A stretch of DNA of 64,000 bases from Clostridium sp. 'White wine YQ' (GCF_028728205.1 NZ_JAQYUU010000001.1:1782082-1846081), one strand, 5' to 3'; shown: positions 8,936 to 17,716, counted from the first letter of the stretch. Numbers and translations: made by a program. The notes: generated by a model from the letters alone, not told the origin.

Positions 8936-9775
8936 TCATTTTGAAAATAGTTCCCTAATGGGACCTTCAAAAGCAAATATCACTTCAATTAAAATTAATA
9001 AGATTACTATAATTTCTAAGATTGTAGATGTTCTAGTATGACTTAAATCCGCAAATATCTCAATTGTATCTAATAGTGATTGAATCTTTGCATTTAAAAC
9101 CTTATATCTTTCATCTAATTCAAAAAGATCTGCAATATCATTAAAAAAAATCTCAGCATCTTGGTTTTTCCAAGTAATATCAGGTTTATCAAGTAACATT
9201 ATGTAAGATATAGTTGTATGCTTAAAAGATAAAACTCTCCCAATTATAGCTGCTGCCTTTTTCCCTCTTAAATTCACCTTACCTTTTCTAAGGGATACAA
9301 TTATTTTTTCAACTTCGTCCAAAACCTCTGATACCCTGTTTTCTATTGTTTCTAGTGCAACTGATTTTGCCAAAACAAGTGCTGTCATATCCAAATGATA
9401 ATTTTCTATATCTTTAGTATTATAAACCTCAAAACCCATTTCAGCTTCTTCACTTTTATCTGAAACTATATCATATTCTTCTAAGCAATCGTATCTCATG
9501 TCTTTATTTATGCTCTTTATACTTTGCGGAATGCTTCTTATATTTTCTATAAATTCATCTATTTCTTTTCTTGTAAAGTTCACAAACACAATAGATCCAA
9601 AATAATAAATATAGACCATTTTATTTTGTGAATTCCCCAAGCTCCCTAGGTTCTGTTCTTTTAAAATCAATGGTTCTTCCCACTTAACTTTTTTGATTAT
9701 ATTATAATAATTACTTATTTTTGTGATATTAAATTCACTGCAAATAGCTCTCGATGTAAAATGAAATTTAGTCAT
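8936..9775 (-). CDS. RMD1/YagE family (DUF155) membrane protein
   Basis: The 279-residue protein matches the RMD1/DUF155 family, known from yeast Rmd1/Sif2 and widespread in bacteria without a settled bacterial function. The middle has the family pattern DMTALVLAKSVALETIENRVSEV. The C-terminus ends in the typical RTSTILE turn followed by one membrane helix (IIVILLILIEVIFAF). AAGGAG stands nine bases before the ATG. The gene is alone, divergent from the Beta-protein gene across 204 bases. Function is not known. Confidence 0.8.
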   Translation of the reverse strand: MTKFHFTSRAICSEFNITKISNYYNIIKKVKWEEPLILKEQNLGSLGNSQNKMVYIYYFGSIVFVNFTRKEIDEFIENIRSIPQSIKSINKDMRYDCLEEYDIVSDKSEEAEMGFEVYNTKDIENYHLDMTALVLAKSVALETIENRVSEVLDEVEKIIVSLRKGKVNLRGKKAAAIIGRVLSFKHTTISYIMLLDKPDITWKNQDAEIFFNDIADLFELDERYKVLNAKIQSLLDTIEIFADLSHTRTSTILEIIVILLILIEVIFAFEGPIRELFSK

Positions 9776-9979
9776 AAATAATACTCCTTTTTATAAAGTT
9801 TCTTTATTATGAAACTTTACATAAACTTGATATTATTATGAATCAATTTATTACTTTTTATTTTCGTTACTTTATATATTGAACCTATGAAATTTCAAAT
9901 AATATGTACCTAGAAAAGTATTATAAATTAAACTTCATTTTCATATTCATTTTATATAACAATATACTTGGGAATGAAT

Positions 9980-11011
9980 ATGAAAATAAAGTATGTACCC
10001 GTTTTGCGATACATAAGAGAAGAAAGAAAGGCACTCATGAATGTAAAGCTTTCAAATAAGACACTTCCACTTTTAGAACTAGTAAATGAGAGAGCTGCGC
10101 AAAAAAGAACTGGAAACTTTCAAGATACTTATTTAAACGACATAGCAAGACTTAACCACCCTATACTTGTTGATATACCTATTTATATGAATGTAAACAA
10201 AGGAACAAGAGAAAATGTAAAGTTGTTTTTAAGTAAATTCAAGCTAAATCCATCATTAAAAGTCCATTATTATACGTCTCTTGCCATAAATAATAACATT
10301 ATTCCTACTCTTTCTTATGAGCCCAAAGCCAATTATATAGCACATACCTTTATTAATGATTGTAAGGAGCTTAGAAAAAGCTTTAAAACGATTTGCTTTC
10401 GCATATTTAATTCAAAGGATCTCCAAAACATTCTCTTGGATATAAAAAGGGTTATAAAACCAAATGATATTTTAATCTTTGATATTAAAAATGACATGCA
10501 TAATTCTGAAAGATTAAAAACTCCCATAGCTCAAATAAATAAATTAAAAGAAGCTATAGGCTTTACCTCTGTAATAATAAGATCTGCAATTAATCCCAAT
10601 ATCATATTTAACAAAATGCTTGATGGATATGTAATTACTGAAGCCAATAATTCATTATTATATGATTATGCTTATTTAGGATTTGATGCTTTTGGCGATT
10701 ATGTAGGCATTCGAAAAGATTCTACTATATCAAAAGGGGGAAGTAGTATACCAAGTGCAGGATTTATATTTTATTCTTGGCACATAAATAGTTATTTAGG
10801 CTATAGAGGTAGATTTGCTAATTACGATGAGTTTATTAAGCATATTAAGCCATCTGTAACTAAATCACTTTATTGGCTTAGATACACTTATAAACATCAT
10901 CAAAACTGCCCTGGTTGTCAAGAAATTATAACAAGCTTAAGTACTCATTCTTGGGACTGGAAGAGATACTCAATTGAGCATTATTTATATACTATGGAAG
11001 AAAATCTCTAA
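9980..11011 (+). CDS. Beta-protein family protein (PF14350-like)
   Basis: The 343-residue product resembles the Beta protein family named after a phage T4 gene. It has the early KYVPVLRYIREERKAL segment and the late block with FGDYVGIRKD, FIFYSWHIN, YRGRF and CPGCQEI. The family is found in phages and in bacterial accessory regions and has no firm biochemical role. Possible starts are TTG 9968, ATG 9974 and ATG 9980; I take 9980 because GGGA lies six bases upstream, but the site is weak. No phage genes surround it. A bidirectional hairpin follows at 11018-11058. Confidence 0.7.
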   Translation: MKIKYVPVLRYIREERKALMNVKLSNKTLPLLELVNERAAQKRTGNFQDTYLNDIARLNHPILVDIPIYMNVNKGTRENVKLFLSKFKLNPSLKVHYYTSLAINNNIIPTLSYEPKANYIAHTFINDCKELRKSFKTICFRIFNSKDLQNILLDIKRVIKPNDILIFDIKNDMHNSERLKTPIAQINKLKEAIGFTSVIIRSAINPNIIFNKMLDGYVITEANNSLLYDYAYLGFDAFGDYVGIRKDSTISKGGSSIPSAGFIFYSWHINSYLGYRGRFANYDEFIKHIKPSVTKSLYWLRYTYKHHQNCPGCQEIITSLSTHSWDWKRYSIEHYLYTMEENL

Positions 11012-11017
11012 GAAAAG

Positions 11018-11058
11018 GAGGACATTTCATTTACCTTTATGGTAAACAAAATGTCCTC
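11018..11058. terminator. Bidirectional terminator
   Basis: GAGGACATTT...TTTACC pairs with GGTAAA...AAATGTCCTC around a short loop, between the convergent Beta-protein and DUF11-like genes. The stem belongs to the GGACATTTTGTTTG-like family seen repeatedly in the window. Confidence 0.75.
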
Positions 11059-11084
11059 TTAATTATTTCATACTTCTTAATAAT

Positions 11085-11630
11085 CTATAGGGTTCTTTTT
11101 TCTTTAAGAATTTTTTTCTTCCAAAGACGGTAATTTACTGATATAGTTCCTGGGTTTTCATCGTAGACTCTCATTACAGCATCTGAAGTTGAAGCTTCTA
11201 CTATATCAATAGCTACTGGTATTGCCTCGCCAGTTACCTCTATTGGTACTGGACTTTCAGGTACTTCTACTTCTCCTCTAGCTGCTACTCTAGCTTCTAA
11301 CCTTCCAGTAGCCTCTGCACTAGCTGCTAGGGTTACAGCTGCTGTTGCCCATGGTTCTAAATCTCCTAATGAATACATTGCTTCTATTACTTCTAAAGAT
11401 GAACCTAATAAATTAGCTTGTGGTGCTTCCCAACCTGGAGTTGAATTTTCTTCATCCAAAACTACCCCTCTATCAAAGGTGCTCTTAAGTGATACATCTT
11501 TAACTCTAGCGCTAGACATATTAGTTACTGAAATTCTATATTTTACTGTTTCCTTAACGCGTGCTGCTTTTGCTACTCTGGGTGTTTCAGGTGTTACAGC
11601 AAGACGTAAAGGTTTCTGTTCATCAGCCAT
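11085..11630 (-). CDS. DUF11-like Ala/Val-rich protein, no signal peptide
   Basis: The 181-residue protein has a DUF11/CARDB-like beta-sandwich pattern: VKYRISVTNMSSARVKDVSLKSTF, then GVVLDEE, then LGDLEPWATAAVTLAA. Such domains normally sit in exported surface proteins, but here there is no signal peptide, anchor or membrane segment. It is rich in Ala, Val and Glu, unlike its Lys/Asn/Ile-rich neighbours. GGAGGG precedes the ATG. The basic C-terminus (LWKKKILKEKRTL) is unusual. I cannot assign a function; a structural protein of the spore or cell is only a guess. Confidence 0.65.
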   Translation of the reverse strand: MADEQKPLRLAVTPETPRVAKAARVKETVKYRISVTNMSSARVKDVSLKSTFDRGVVLDEENSTPGWEAPQANLLGSSLEVIEAMYSLGDLEPWATAAVTLAASAEATGRLEARVAARGEVEVPESPVPIEVTGEAIPVAIDIVEASTSDAVMRVYDENPGTISVNYRLWKKKILKEKRTL

Positions 11631-11735
11631 TATACTACCCTCCTAAACATACTGCTACCTTAAGTGCTTTAATTATAATTATGCTCACTTTATAATATTA
11701 TGGAAATATATAATATGTTCTGTTTTAAAACAAAA

Positions 11736-11759
11736 AAGAAAGTCAAACCTGACTTTCTT
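11736..11759. terminator. Terminator hairpin
   Basis: AAGAAAGTCA and TGACTTTCTT form a ten-base perfect stem with a four-base loop right after the SseB-like gene. T-runs flank it on the minus-strand side. Confidence 0.75.
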
Positions 11760-11774
11760 AAACAATTTATTTTT

Positions 11775-12743
11775 CTATTTTCTAAACTCTTCTATCTTCT
11801 TTTTATTTATATCATTAATACTTAGGCTAACTCCTTTGCAATTTATAACTATTCCTTGCATCTTCTCAGACAATGCAAGCAAATCATCGTAGGTTGTAAT
11901 ATTGCTTTGCCATTCATTTTCATCATATACTTTGTTAAATTCTATCCAATCTGTAAAGGCAGGTAACCATGCAATATTTTTTTCATCCACTATATTGGCA
12001 ATTTGAATAGTCGTTCCTTCCTTTAAGACCTTAATACCAGAAGCATCGGCAATTGATGGTGTATTTTCAATTACCTTTATTGGAAGTAGATATTTTGCAT
12101 TAAGAACTTGATTTATCATTTCACTTTCTAATGCACTAATAACTTGATTTCTTCCTTCAAAATTCTGTTTTGAATATAATAATTGAAAGAACTTAATCAT
12201 TGAACGTTGTAACATAGGATTAGTCACAGGAATATTTATTTCTGGAACATCTGTCCAATCTGGTGGTGGTACTATTCCGTCTCTATTAATTTCAATATTG
12301 TATTCTCCATTATCAATTAAAATCCTGTCAATCCCTATAGTATGTAGTCTTGCAAATGCTAATAATACATCTTCTCCAGTTAGTTTTCTAATATCCAGCA
12401 TTAATAATTGCTGCATGAAGTAATCTTGAGCATTCTTAGCATAATTCTCTTTTGAAAACATCCATACTCTTTCTTCATTATCTATGTATGGATAGTTAGT
12501 GTTTTTATCATAAGCTACATAAAATTCCTCTGCTGATTTTATTTTTCCCTCTAATACATCTAAGAAAACTTTAATTTTCTCATCAAAATTTATATCTTCA
12601 TAAACCTTATTTGCTTTTAGATGTTTTGCAGAATGAACTAAAAATATAATTTCTTGTACTTCTAGCTCGTTTAACCCATCTAAAGATATTTCCTTCTTTA
12701 ATAAAAATGAACCTCCAAGCTCATCTTTTCTTTCTTCTGTCAT
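11775..12743 (-). CDS. SseB-family protein
   Basis: The 322-residue product ends in an SseB domain (about residues 205-310), seen as YLLPIKVIE, then TTIQIANI, WLPAFTDWIEF and GIVINCKGVSLSI. SseB was named for enhanced serine sensitivity in E. coli, and its biochemical role is unclear. The N-terminal 200 residues are a second, less clear domain that may be another SseB-like or type III secretion-associated fold. The ATG has AGGGGATGAG upstream. The gene is followed by its own terminator and looks monocistronic. Confidence 0.7.
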   Translation of the reverse strand: MTEERKDELGGSFLLKKEISLDGLNELEVQEIIFLVHSAKHLKANKVYEDINFDEKIKVFLDVLEGKIKSAEEFYVAYDKNTNYPYIDNEERVWMFSKENYAKNAQDYFMQQLLMLDIRKLTGEDVLLAFARLHTIGIDRILIDNGEYNIEINRDGIVPPPDWTDVPEINIPVTNPMLQRSMIKFFQLLYSKQNFEGRNQVISALESEMINQVLNAKYLLPIKVIENTPSIADASGIKVLKEGTTIQIANIVDEKNIAWLPAFTDWIEFNKVYDENEWQSNITTYDDLLALSEKMQGIVINCKGVSLSINDINKKKIEEFRK

Positions 12744-12846
12744 TAATTCTCATCCCCTATTTTATTTAATAAATAATTCTCTATATCCTCTTATTATATA
12801 CTACTATATATTATTTCTTCAATGTTTGCGTCTAATGCGCCCTTAA

Positions 12847-12883
12847 ACATAAAGACTTTGCATATGCTGCAAAGCCCTTATGT
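12847..12883. terminator. Terminator hairpin
   Basis: ACATAAAGACTTTGCA and TGCAAAGCCCTTATGT form a 16-bp stem containing two G-U pairs, with a five-base loop. It sits between the yegP-like and sseB-like genes and would end the former. Confidence 0.7.
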
Positions 12884-12933
12884 TTAATAATAAATAATTA
12901 TTACATTATGCATATATATTTACCTTCATAATA

Positions 12934-13137
12934 TTATGTCCAATCCACAATATCTGCAGAAGTTGCGCTGCTTTTTACTACTTCTATACCCTTCATACAA
13001 TTTTCCTTCGTAGCAAACTTTTCACTAGTGGCAATAATTTTTCCATTAGCCGCTATTAACTGAAAGTAATATTGACCATCACTATTTTTATTTACTTCAA
13101 ATTTTGGTTTGCTCTTTGCTGAAGATGAAAAAAACAT
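12934..13137 (-). CDS. YegP-family protein (DUF1508)
   Basis: This small protein of about 67 residues holds one YegP/DUF1508 unit: KFEVNKNSDGQYYFQLIAAN, then GKIIATSEKF and CMKGIEVVKSSA. The fold is a small beta-sheet plus helix of unknown function; E. coli YegP has two such units. I choose the ATG at 13137 because GGGAGGG lies eight bases upstream. The in-frame start 27 bases earlier has no such site. Confidence 0.8.
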   Translation of the reverse strand: MFFSSSAKSKPKFEVNKNSDGQYYFQLIAANGKIIATSEKFATKENCMKGIEVVKSSATSADIVDWT

Positions 13138-13349
13138 AATTAACCCTCCCATAATTAAATACATTTAACAAACTTATTATAATATATGAATTTATAGTCT
13201 TCAATATTTTCTTATTTTAGCATTTCTACTCAAGATATTATTATATCACAAATTACCATTAGTTTCTTCTTACATAAAACCTACTCCCTTTGATAATAAC
13301 TAAGACTAATGCTACTAATGAACATGACACTCCATATGTACATGAACTT

Positions 13350-13380
13350 AAAGGACTTACCTTGTGACGGTGAGTCCTTT
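13350..13380. terminator. Terminator hairpin in a 277-base gap
   Basis: AAAGGACTTACC pairs with GGTGAGTCCTTT over 12 bases with one wobble. It lies just downstream of the SRPBCC gene on the minus strand. I see nothing else in 13138-13414. Confidence 0.65.
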
Positions 13381-13414
13381 ATAAAAATTTCAATGGTCTT
13401 TGAAATAACACCAA

Positions 13415-13879
13415 TTATTTTTTACTTTCACGTTCAATTAATTTAATTTCTAACTGCTCTAAGATCATTGGCCAAGCCATTTCATGTCCATTCCTTGATT
13501 CCTCATCAGGGAATCCTTTGTGCATTAGTTTTAATAAAGTTCCCTTATTAGTTTTACTTAGTTCTACTGTTACTACGGTTTCTGCCCCCTTCGTTCCGCC
13601 ATCTCCAGTAACCCATGTAAGTTCTACTAATCTATTAGCCTCAAGTGCTAGAAATCTTCCATAGTGAGGATGACGAATTCCTTGAAATTCTGTCTCAAAG
13701 AAAAATACTGTATTGATTTTTCCTTCCATAATAACCGACCCTGGTGCTGCAAACCAAAGATCAAACTCCTCTGTCCATGCTTTATACAATATACTAGCCT
13801 CAAAAGGCATTTCCCTTTCTACTGAAAGATTATATGGTCTTGATGATATATCCGGAAATGAAACTGCTTTTAGTTCCAT
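13415..13879 (-). CDS. SRPBCC (AHSA1-type START-like) protein
   Basis: The 154-residue protein has the pattern of the AHSA1/SRPBCC hydrophobic-pocket fold: [17 protein letters not shown] near the start, [18 protein letters not shown] in the middle, then WTVTGDGG-like strands and a C-terminal helix ([18 protein letters not shown]). Such proteins bind unknown small ligands and are often tied to stress. The ATG at 13879 is preferred because AAGGAG is eight bases upstream; an in-frame GTG nine bases earlier lies too close to that site. No operon partner is evident. Confidence 0.75.
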   Translation of the reverse strand: MELKAVSFPDISSRPYNLSVEREMPFEASILYKAWTEEFDLWFAAPGSVIMEGKINTVFFFETEFQGIRHPHYGRFLALEANRLVELTWVTGDGGTKGAETVVTVELSKTNKGTLLKLMHKGFPDEESRNGHEMAWPMILEQLEIKLIERESKK

Positions 13880-13922
13880 TAAAATCACTCCTTGCTATAT
13901 ATTATTATGTAAATTATATCAT

Positions 13923-13953
13923 AAAGAACTAGGGACACTTGCCCTAGTTCTTT
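13923..13953. terminator. Terminator overlapping the yrdB stop codon
   Basis: AAAGAACTAGGG and CCCTAGTTCTTT form a perfect 12-bp stem with a seven-base loop. The stop codon of the YrdB-like gene is inside the stem. Confidence 0.8.
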
Positions 13954-14294
13954 ATGAGTCTATGTCCCAAACTATAAACTAATATATAATGTGCAATTGT
14001 AATTATGCTCATCACTATTGCTACTATTTGATGCCCCGAAATTTTAAATGCTAATATTGCAATAGAGCAAATTAATAACTCTTGGAATAAACGAAATAGT
14101 TCTTGATTTTTTGCTACCTTGCGAAAATTAAAAAATCCCCAAAAAGAAAAAATAACTATAGGTAGCATGCTACTTAAAATAATTTTCATAAATGTATTTT
14201 CTCCAATAGAGTATCCCAATAGTGCAAATGCAACAACTATCCCAAACTCCATAATACCTCTTAGGATTACCTTCATCCAAGTTAAGATACGCAT
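13944..14294 (-). CDS. YrdB-family membrane protein (DUF2568)
   Basis: The product of about 116 residues has four hydrophobic segments and matches the YrdB/DUF2568 family of small integral membrane proteins of unknown function. Visible pieces are LRGIMEFGIVVAFALLGY, SSMLPIVIFSFWGFF and IITIAHYILVYSLGHRL. The ATG at 14294 has GGAGGG seven bases upstream and is better than the in-frame start 30 bases earlier. It seems monocistronic, with terminators on both sides. Confidence 0.7.
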   Translation of the reverse strand: MRILTWMKVILRGIMEFGIVVAFALLGYSIGENTFMKIILSSMLPIVIFSFWGFFNFRKVAKNQELFRLFQELLICSIAILAFKISGHQIVAIVMSIITIAHYILVYSLGHRLIKN

Positions 14295-14368
14295 TTTAAT
14301 CCCTCCATATAGATATAATTTCATAAACCAATTGATACTTATTATTATATAATATTAATTACAATGTT

Positions 14369-14400
14369 AAAAGTGTCAATCTTATTAGATTGACACTTTT
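14369..14400. terminator. Terminator, copy A of a repeated hairpin
   Basis: AAAAGTGTCAATCT and AGATTGACACTTTT form a perfect 14-bp stem with loop TATT. It would terminate the nitrite/sulfite reductase operon on the minus strand. The right arm is part of a 39-bp repeat shared with 17703-17741. Confidence 0.85.
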
Positions 14401-14425
14401 ATAAATATATTATTTACATAACTTC
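14387..14425. repeat. 39-bp direct repeat, copy A
   Basis: From AGATTGACAC to ATAACTTC this stretch is identical, base for base, to 17703-17741. It covers half the terminator and the last four codons (Glu-Val-Met-stop) of a reading frame on the minus strand. The pair brackets the reductase, flavin reductase and LysR genes. Confidence 0.85.
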
Positions 14426-14479
14426 CATAATGACTGAGTCTGGTGCTTCAAACAAAAGCTCTTTATAACTAAAATGCAC
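14414..14479 (-). other. Probable frameshifted tail of the nitrite/sulfite reductase gene
   Basis: After the reductase stop, another frame stays open for about 18 codons (SYKELLFEAPDSVIMEVM, then TAA). The two frames meet at a run of four T (minus strand; 14471-14474). Removing one T would turn GISAF-stop into GISAF followed by SYKELLFEAPD and onward. It could be a real 1-base mutation, a sequencing slip or chance; I favour a slip or mutation. Confidence 0.45.
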
Positions 14480-16046
14480 TTATTCCTACTCTATCTACAA
14501 AATCATTAAAGCTTTCATTTTTTAATTTGTTTTCCTTAAAAAATAGTATTATTTTTTCTAAAACTTCATGTACTTCAGTTGCTTTAACACGGCGATTAAG
14601 ACTTTGTGCAAATTTCCCTTCCCCACTAAGTGTCCCACCTAACCAAACTGTAAAAGCATCTTCATTACCTTTCTCTGTTTTTATTATTGCTCCTTGTAAA
14701 CTGATATCTGCAATGTGCTTTTGTCCACATGAGTTAGGACATCCAGTAAAATGAATACGGATTGGAGTATCTAATTTTATCTTTAAATCAAGATAAGTTG
14801 TAACTTTTTTAGCTAATTCTTTGGTTTCAACTAGGGCTAAATTACAGTATTCCTTACCTGTACATGCTACAGTATGTCCAATAAATGTATTGGGTTCAGG
14901 AGATAGATTTTTAAATATATCTTTTTTAACTACAGTTTTAATTTCTTCATTGCAAATACCTGAAATGATAATATTTTGAGACAATGTAGTTCTGAGTTTT
15001 TGATCTCCATATTTCTCTGAAATTTCTGCTAGTTGTAAAAGTTCATGGAAATAAATTTCACCTAATGGCAAATTAATTCCTATATAGCTTTTTCCGTCCT
15101 GCTTTTGTGGATGTACCCCAAAGTAATATGAAGAATTCCAAGCTCCTAGCTTATCCTCACCTTGTGATTCTAACTTTCCAACAATTTCTTCTAATTTTGC
15201 TTGGAACTTTTCTACGCCCCAATCAGCCACTAAGAATTTTAAGCGAGCTCGTGTGCGCTTTTCCCTATAGCCATAATCCCTGAATATAGTACATACACCT
15301 TCAGTAATTTTCTTAACTTCCTCTGGTCTAACAAATATGTTTAGCTTTTGTGCTAGATGAGGCATAGCTGAAAGTCCTCCCCCAACCCAAACGTGAAAGC
15401 CTATTACTTCAGCTTCATCTATATTTTTTGTTGCTGGAGTAAATGAAATATCATTTATTTGAGCATGTGCAGCATTATTTGTGCTTGAGGATATTGATAC
15501 TTTAAATTTTCTAGGCAAATTTGAAAAATCTTTGTTAAGTAAAAATAAGTTATTAACATCTTCTACTATTTCGGTTGTATCCATAAGTTCATATCTATCT
15601 ATACCTGAAAGAGGATTTCCTACAATAGTTCTTGGACAATCTCCACAAGCTTCATAGGAACTAAGTCCACAAGCTTTAAGCTTCTCAAAGATACCTGGTA
15701 AATCTTCTACCTTAATCCAGTGAAATTGTATAGCCCCTCTTGTTGTTACATTTGCAATTCCACGTCCATAATCTCTTGCAATTTCTGCCAATGCTGTTGC
15801 TTGACTTGCAGTCATAATTCCAGAATTAATACGTACTCTTATCATAAAGTATCCATTTCTAGGTTTTTGTTCGTAAACTCCAGCCCACTTAAATCTATTC
15901 ATATCCTCAGGAGTTATGGCATTATACCCTTCTTTAGAATACTTCTGAATAATTGTTTCTATTATATCTAAGCCATCCTTTTCAAGCTTTATCTCTTCTA
16001 CTTCATTTATCTTCGGATCCTCAGACCAAGTTGCATTGTACGACAT
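14469..16046 (-). CDS. Ferredoxin-type nitrite/sulfite reductase (siroheme, 4Fe-4S)
   Basis: The 525-residue enzyme has the two nitrite/sulfite reductase ferredoxin-like half-domains and the siroheme/4Fe-4S binding domains. Residues of interest are TRGAIQFHWIK in the first half, and the cluster cysteines in ACTGKEYC and HFTGCPNSCGQKH, giving the usual C-x5-C ... C-x3-C pattern. It would carry out a six-electron reduction of nitrite to ammonia or sulfite to sulfide, with ferredoxin as donor; sequence alone does not separate these. A flavin reductase gene lies upstream on the same strand and a LysR gene diverges. The C-terminus may be shortened by a one-base frameshift (see 14414-14479). Confidence 0.9.
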   Translation of the reverse strand: MSYNATWSEDPKINEVEEIKLEKDGLDIIETIIQKYSKEGYNAITPEDMNRFKWAGVYEQKPRNGYFMIRVRINSGIMTASQATALAEIARDYGRGIANVTTRGAIQFHWIKVEDLPGIFEKLKACGLSSYEACGDCPRTIVGNPLSGIDRYELMDTTEIVEDVNNLFLLNKDFSNLPRKFKVSISSSTNNAAHAQINDISFTPATKNIDEAEVIGFHVWVGGGLSAMPHLAQKLNIFVRPEEVKKITEGVCTIFRDYGYREKRTRARLKFLVADWGVEKFQAKLEEIVGKLESQGEDKLGAWNSSYYFGVHPQKQDGKSYIGINLPLGEIYFHELLQLAEISEKYGDQKLRTTLSQNIIISGICNEEIKTVVKKDIFKNLSPEPNTFIGHTVACTGKEYCNLALVETKELAKKVTTYLDLKIKLDTPIRIHFTGCPNSCGQKHIADISLQGAIIKTEKGNEDAFTVWLGGTLSGEGKFAQSLNRRVKATEVHEVLEKIILFFKENKLKNESFNDFVDRVGISAF

Positions 16047-16086
16047 TGATAGCCCCCTATCTATTTAATTAAACGTTCATTATTCA

Positions 16087-16629
16087 TTATTCATTTTTCA
16101 TATATCTATATCCACGGTTTACACCATCTGCTATATAGATAAGATTATCAAGTTTCATTAGCTTTAATTGTCCTTTTTCATCCAAGTAGTCTTTTGCTAT
16201 GGCTCTACCCTTTATATTTGCTAAAATATTAGTCACTCCATCATAGTAATCTCTTTCTATTACGTCTGTTAAAGTGCATTCTATTGCAATAGGGCATTCC
16301 TCAATGATTGGTGCATTAACTACCTTAGATTTTATAGGAGTTAAATTACTTGATTCAAATTTATTAACTTCAAAACCAGTATTTCTTCCACAGAAATTTA
16401 CATCCTTAACAAGTGATGCATCTGGTATATTGATTACAAAATCTTTAACTTCTTTAATTTGATTTATTGCATATCCTTTGCTGCTAAATCCAAGAACTAC
16501 CATGTCTTTAAGTGTGTATGATGATGAAAGTGTTGTTACGTTTGGAACTCCATTTTTATCATAAAAACTTATAAGAATTACAGGGAATCCATAATACATC
16601 TTTGGATAGTTGACATTTATCTTTTCCAT
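16087..16629 (-). CDS. Flavin reductase-like (flavoredoxin) protein
   Basis: The 180-residue protein fits the flavin-reductase-like FMN-binding split-barrel family: FPVILISFYDKNGVPNVTTLSSSY, VVLGFSSKGYAINQIKEVKDFVINI, then GFEVNKF. Members bind FMN and pass electrons, and flavoredoxin is linked to sulfur reduction in anaerobes. It is 40 bases upstream of the reductase gene on the same strand, so both are likely co-transcribed. It may supply or accept electrons for that enzyme, which is inference. AAGGAGGAT precedes the ATG. Confidence 0.82.
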   Translation of the reverse strand: MEKINVNYPKMYYGFPVILISFYDKNGVPNVTTLSSSYTLKDMVVLGFSSKGYAINQIKEVKDFVINIPDASLVKDVNFCGRNTGFEVNKFESSNLTPIKSKVVNAPIIEECPIAIECTLTDVIERDYYDGVTNILANIKGRAIAKDYLDEKGQLKLMKLDNLIYIADGVNRGYRYMKNE

Positions 16630-16685
16630 TATATAATCCTCCTTAAATTTATTTTACAAATAAACTTCTTGAACTTTTGTAGTTC

Positions 16686-16707
16686 CTATATTAGCATAAG
16701 AGTATAG
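16686..16707. promoter_or_regulatory. Putative LysR-type binding site
   Basis: CTATA and TATAG form inverted half-sites 12 bases apart, giving a T-N11-A type dyad. It lies between the divergent LysR and flavin reductase genes, where LysR regulators usually bind. A second AT-only dyad, TTTATTT-TAC-AAATAAA, sits nearer the flavin reductase start. Confidence 0.45.
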
Positions 16708-16777
16708 TTTAGTAAAATTGAATTATTTGAACTTACACTTCAAATTTATTGAAGTATTAAAGGTGAGGTATCTTAGT

Positions 16778-17674
16778 ATGGAATTTAGACAATTAAAAAC
16801 ATTTGTGAAGATTGCACATTCAGATAGCTTTTTAAAAGCTGCAGAAGATCTTGGATATGCTCAGTCAACTATTACATCTCAAATACAGCTTTTAGAAAAA
16901 GAACTCGGTATAAAACTATTTGAAAGAATAGGACGAAATATGAAATTAACCTCTAGAGGATTAGTTTTTCTAAATTATGCTGAAAAAATAATTACACTAG
17001 CAAATGAAGCTAAAGAAGCAATAAGTGATGTTAATGTTCCTATGGGGACTTTAAAAATCGGGGTTGTTGAATCTCTTTGCACAGTTAAACTTCCAAAATT
17101 ACTTCAAGATTATAATATAAAATATCCTGAGGTAGAGGTAATAATAAAACTTGGTACTTGTTCAGATCTACATGATATGCTTAAAAATAATGTTGTTGAT
17201 TTTATCTTTACATTAGGCGAGCCAATTATAGATGCTGACTTAATTACTTGTATGTCTTATAATGAACCTATGGCTATCTTGGCATCTCCTGCAAATAAAT
17301 TTGCTTCTAGAAAAAAAATTACTTTAAAGGATATTGCTAATGAGCCATTAATCCTAACTGAAAAGGGGTGTAGTTATAGAGGGGTTTTTGAATCAATGTT
17401 TTATATCCAAAATTTGAAACCTCATATCTCCTTAGAAGTTGGAAGTATTGAAACCATTAAAACTTTTGTTTCTAACAATCTAGGAATTACTTTACTCCCT
17501 GTAATGGCAGTAGAAAATGAATTGAAGCAAGGTAAATTAGTAAAACTAGATTTAATTGGATGTCATTTTAATATGATGACACAAATTTTATATCATAAAA
17601 ATAAATGGTTAACGCCTTCCATGAACGTATTTATAGAAGGTATAAAAGCTACTGGAGGCAGTATTTCTCCATAA
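16778..17674 (+). CDS. LysR-family regulator (CysL-like context)
   Basis: The regulator has about 298 residues, starting with the LysR helix-turn-helix (MEFRQLKTFVKIAHSDSFLKAA, then AQSTITSQIQLLEKELG). A type 2 periplasmic-binding effector domain follows (GTLKIGVVESLC, YPEVEVIIKLGTCSDL). The ATG at 16778 fits the family start and has AGGTGAGG upstream; an in-frame ATG 60 bases earlier does not. It diverges from the reductase operon, the layout of B. subtilis CysL and the sulfite reductase genes, so it probably activates that operon. A close paralogue is encoded at 61152-62033. Confidence 0.88.
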   Translation: MEFRQLKTFVKIAHSDSFLKAAEDLGYAQSTITSQIQLLEKELGIKLFERIGRNMKLTSRGLVFLNYAEKIITLANEAKEAISDVNVPMGTLKIGVVESLCTVKLPKLLQDYNIKYPEVEVIIKLGTCSDLHDMLKNNVVDFIFTLGEPIIDADLITCMSYNEPMAILASPANKFASRKKITLKDIANEPLILTEKGCSYRGVFESMFYIQNLKPHISLEVGSIETIKTFVSNNLGITLLPVMAVENELKQGKLVKLDLIGCHFNMMTQILYHKNKWLTPSMNVFIEGIKATGGSISP

Positions 17675-17684
17675 ACACTCAATA

Positions 17685-17716
17685 AAAAGTGTCAACCTAA
17701 TAAGATTGACACTTTT
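17685..17716. terminator. Terminator, copy B of a repeated hairpin
   Basis: AAAAGTGTCAACCT and AGATTGACACTTTT pair with one wobble and a four-base loop. It serves the convergent LysR and REC-GGDEF genes in both directions. Confidence 0.8.

Noticed and set aside
9968..11011. Phage or prophage module around the Beta-protein gene
   Set aside because: No integrase, terminase, capsid, tail or attachment repeats are nearby.
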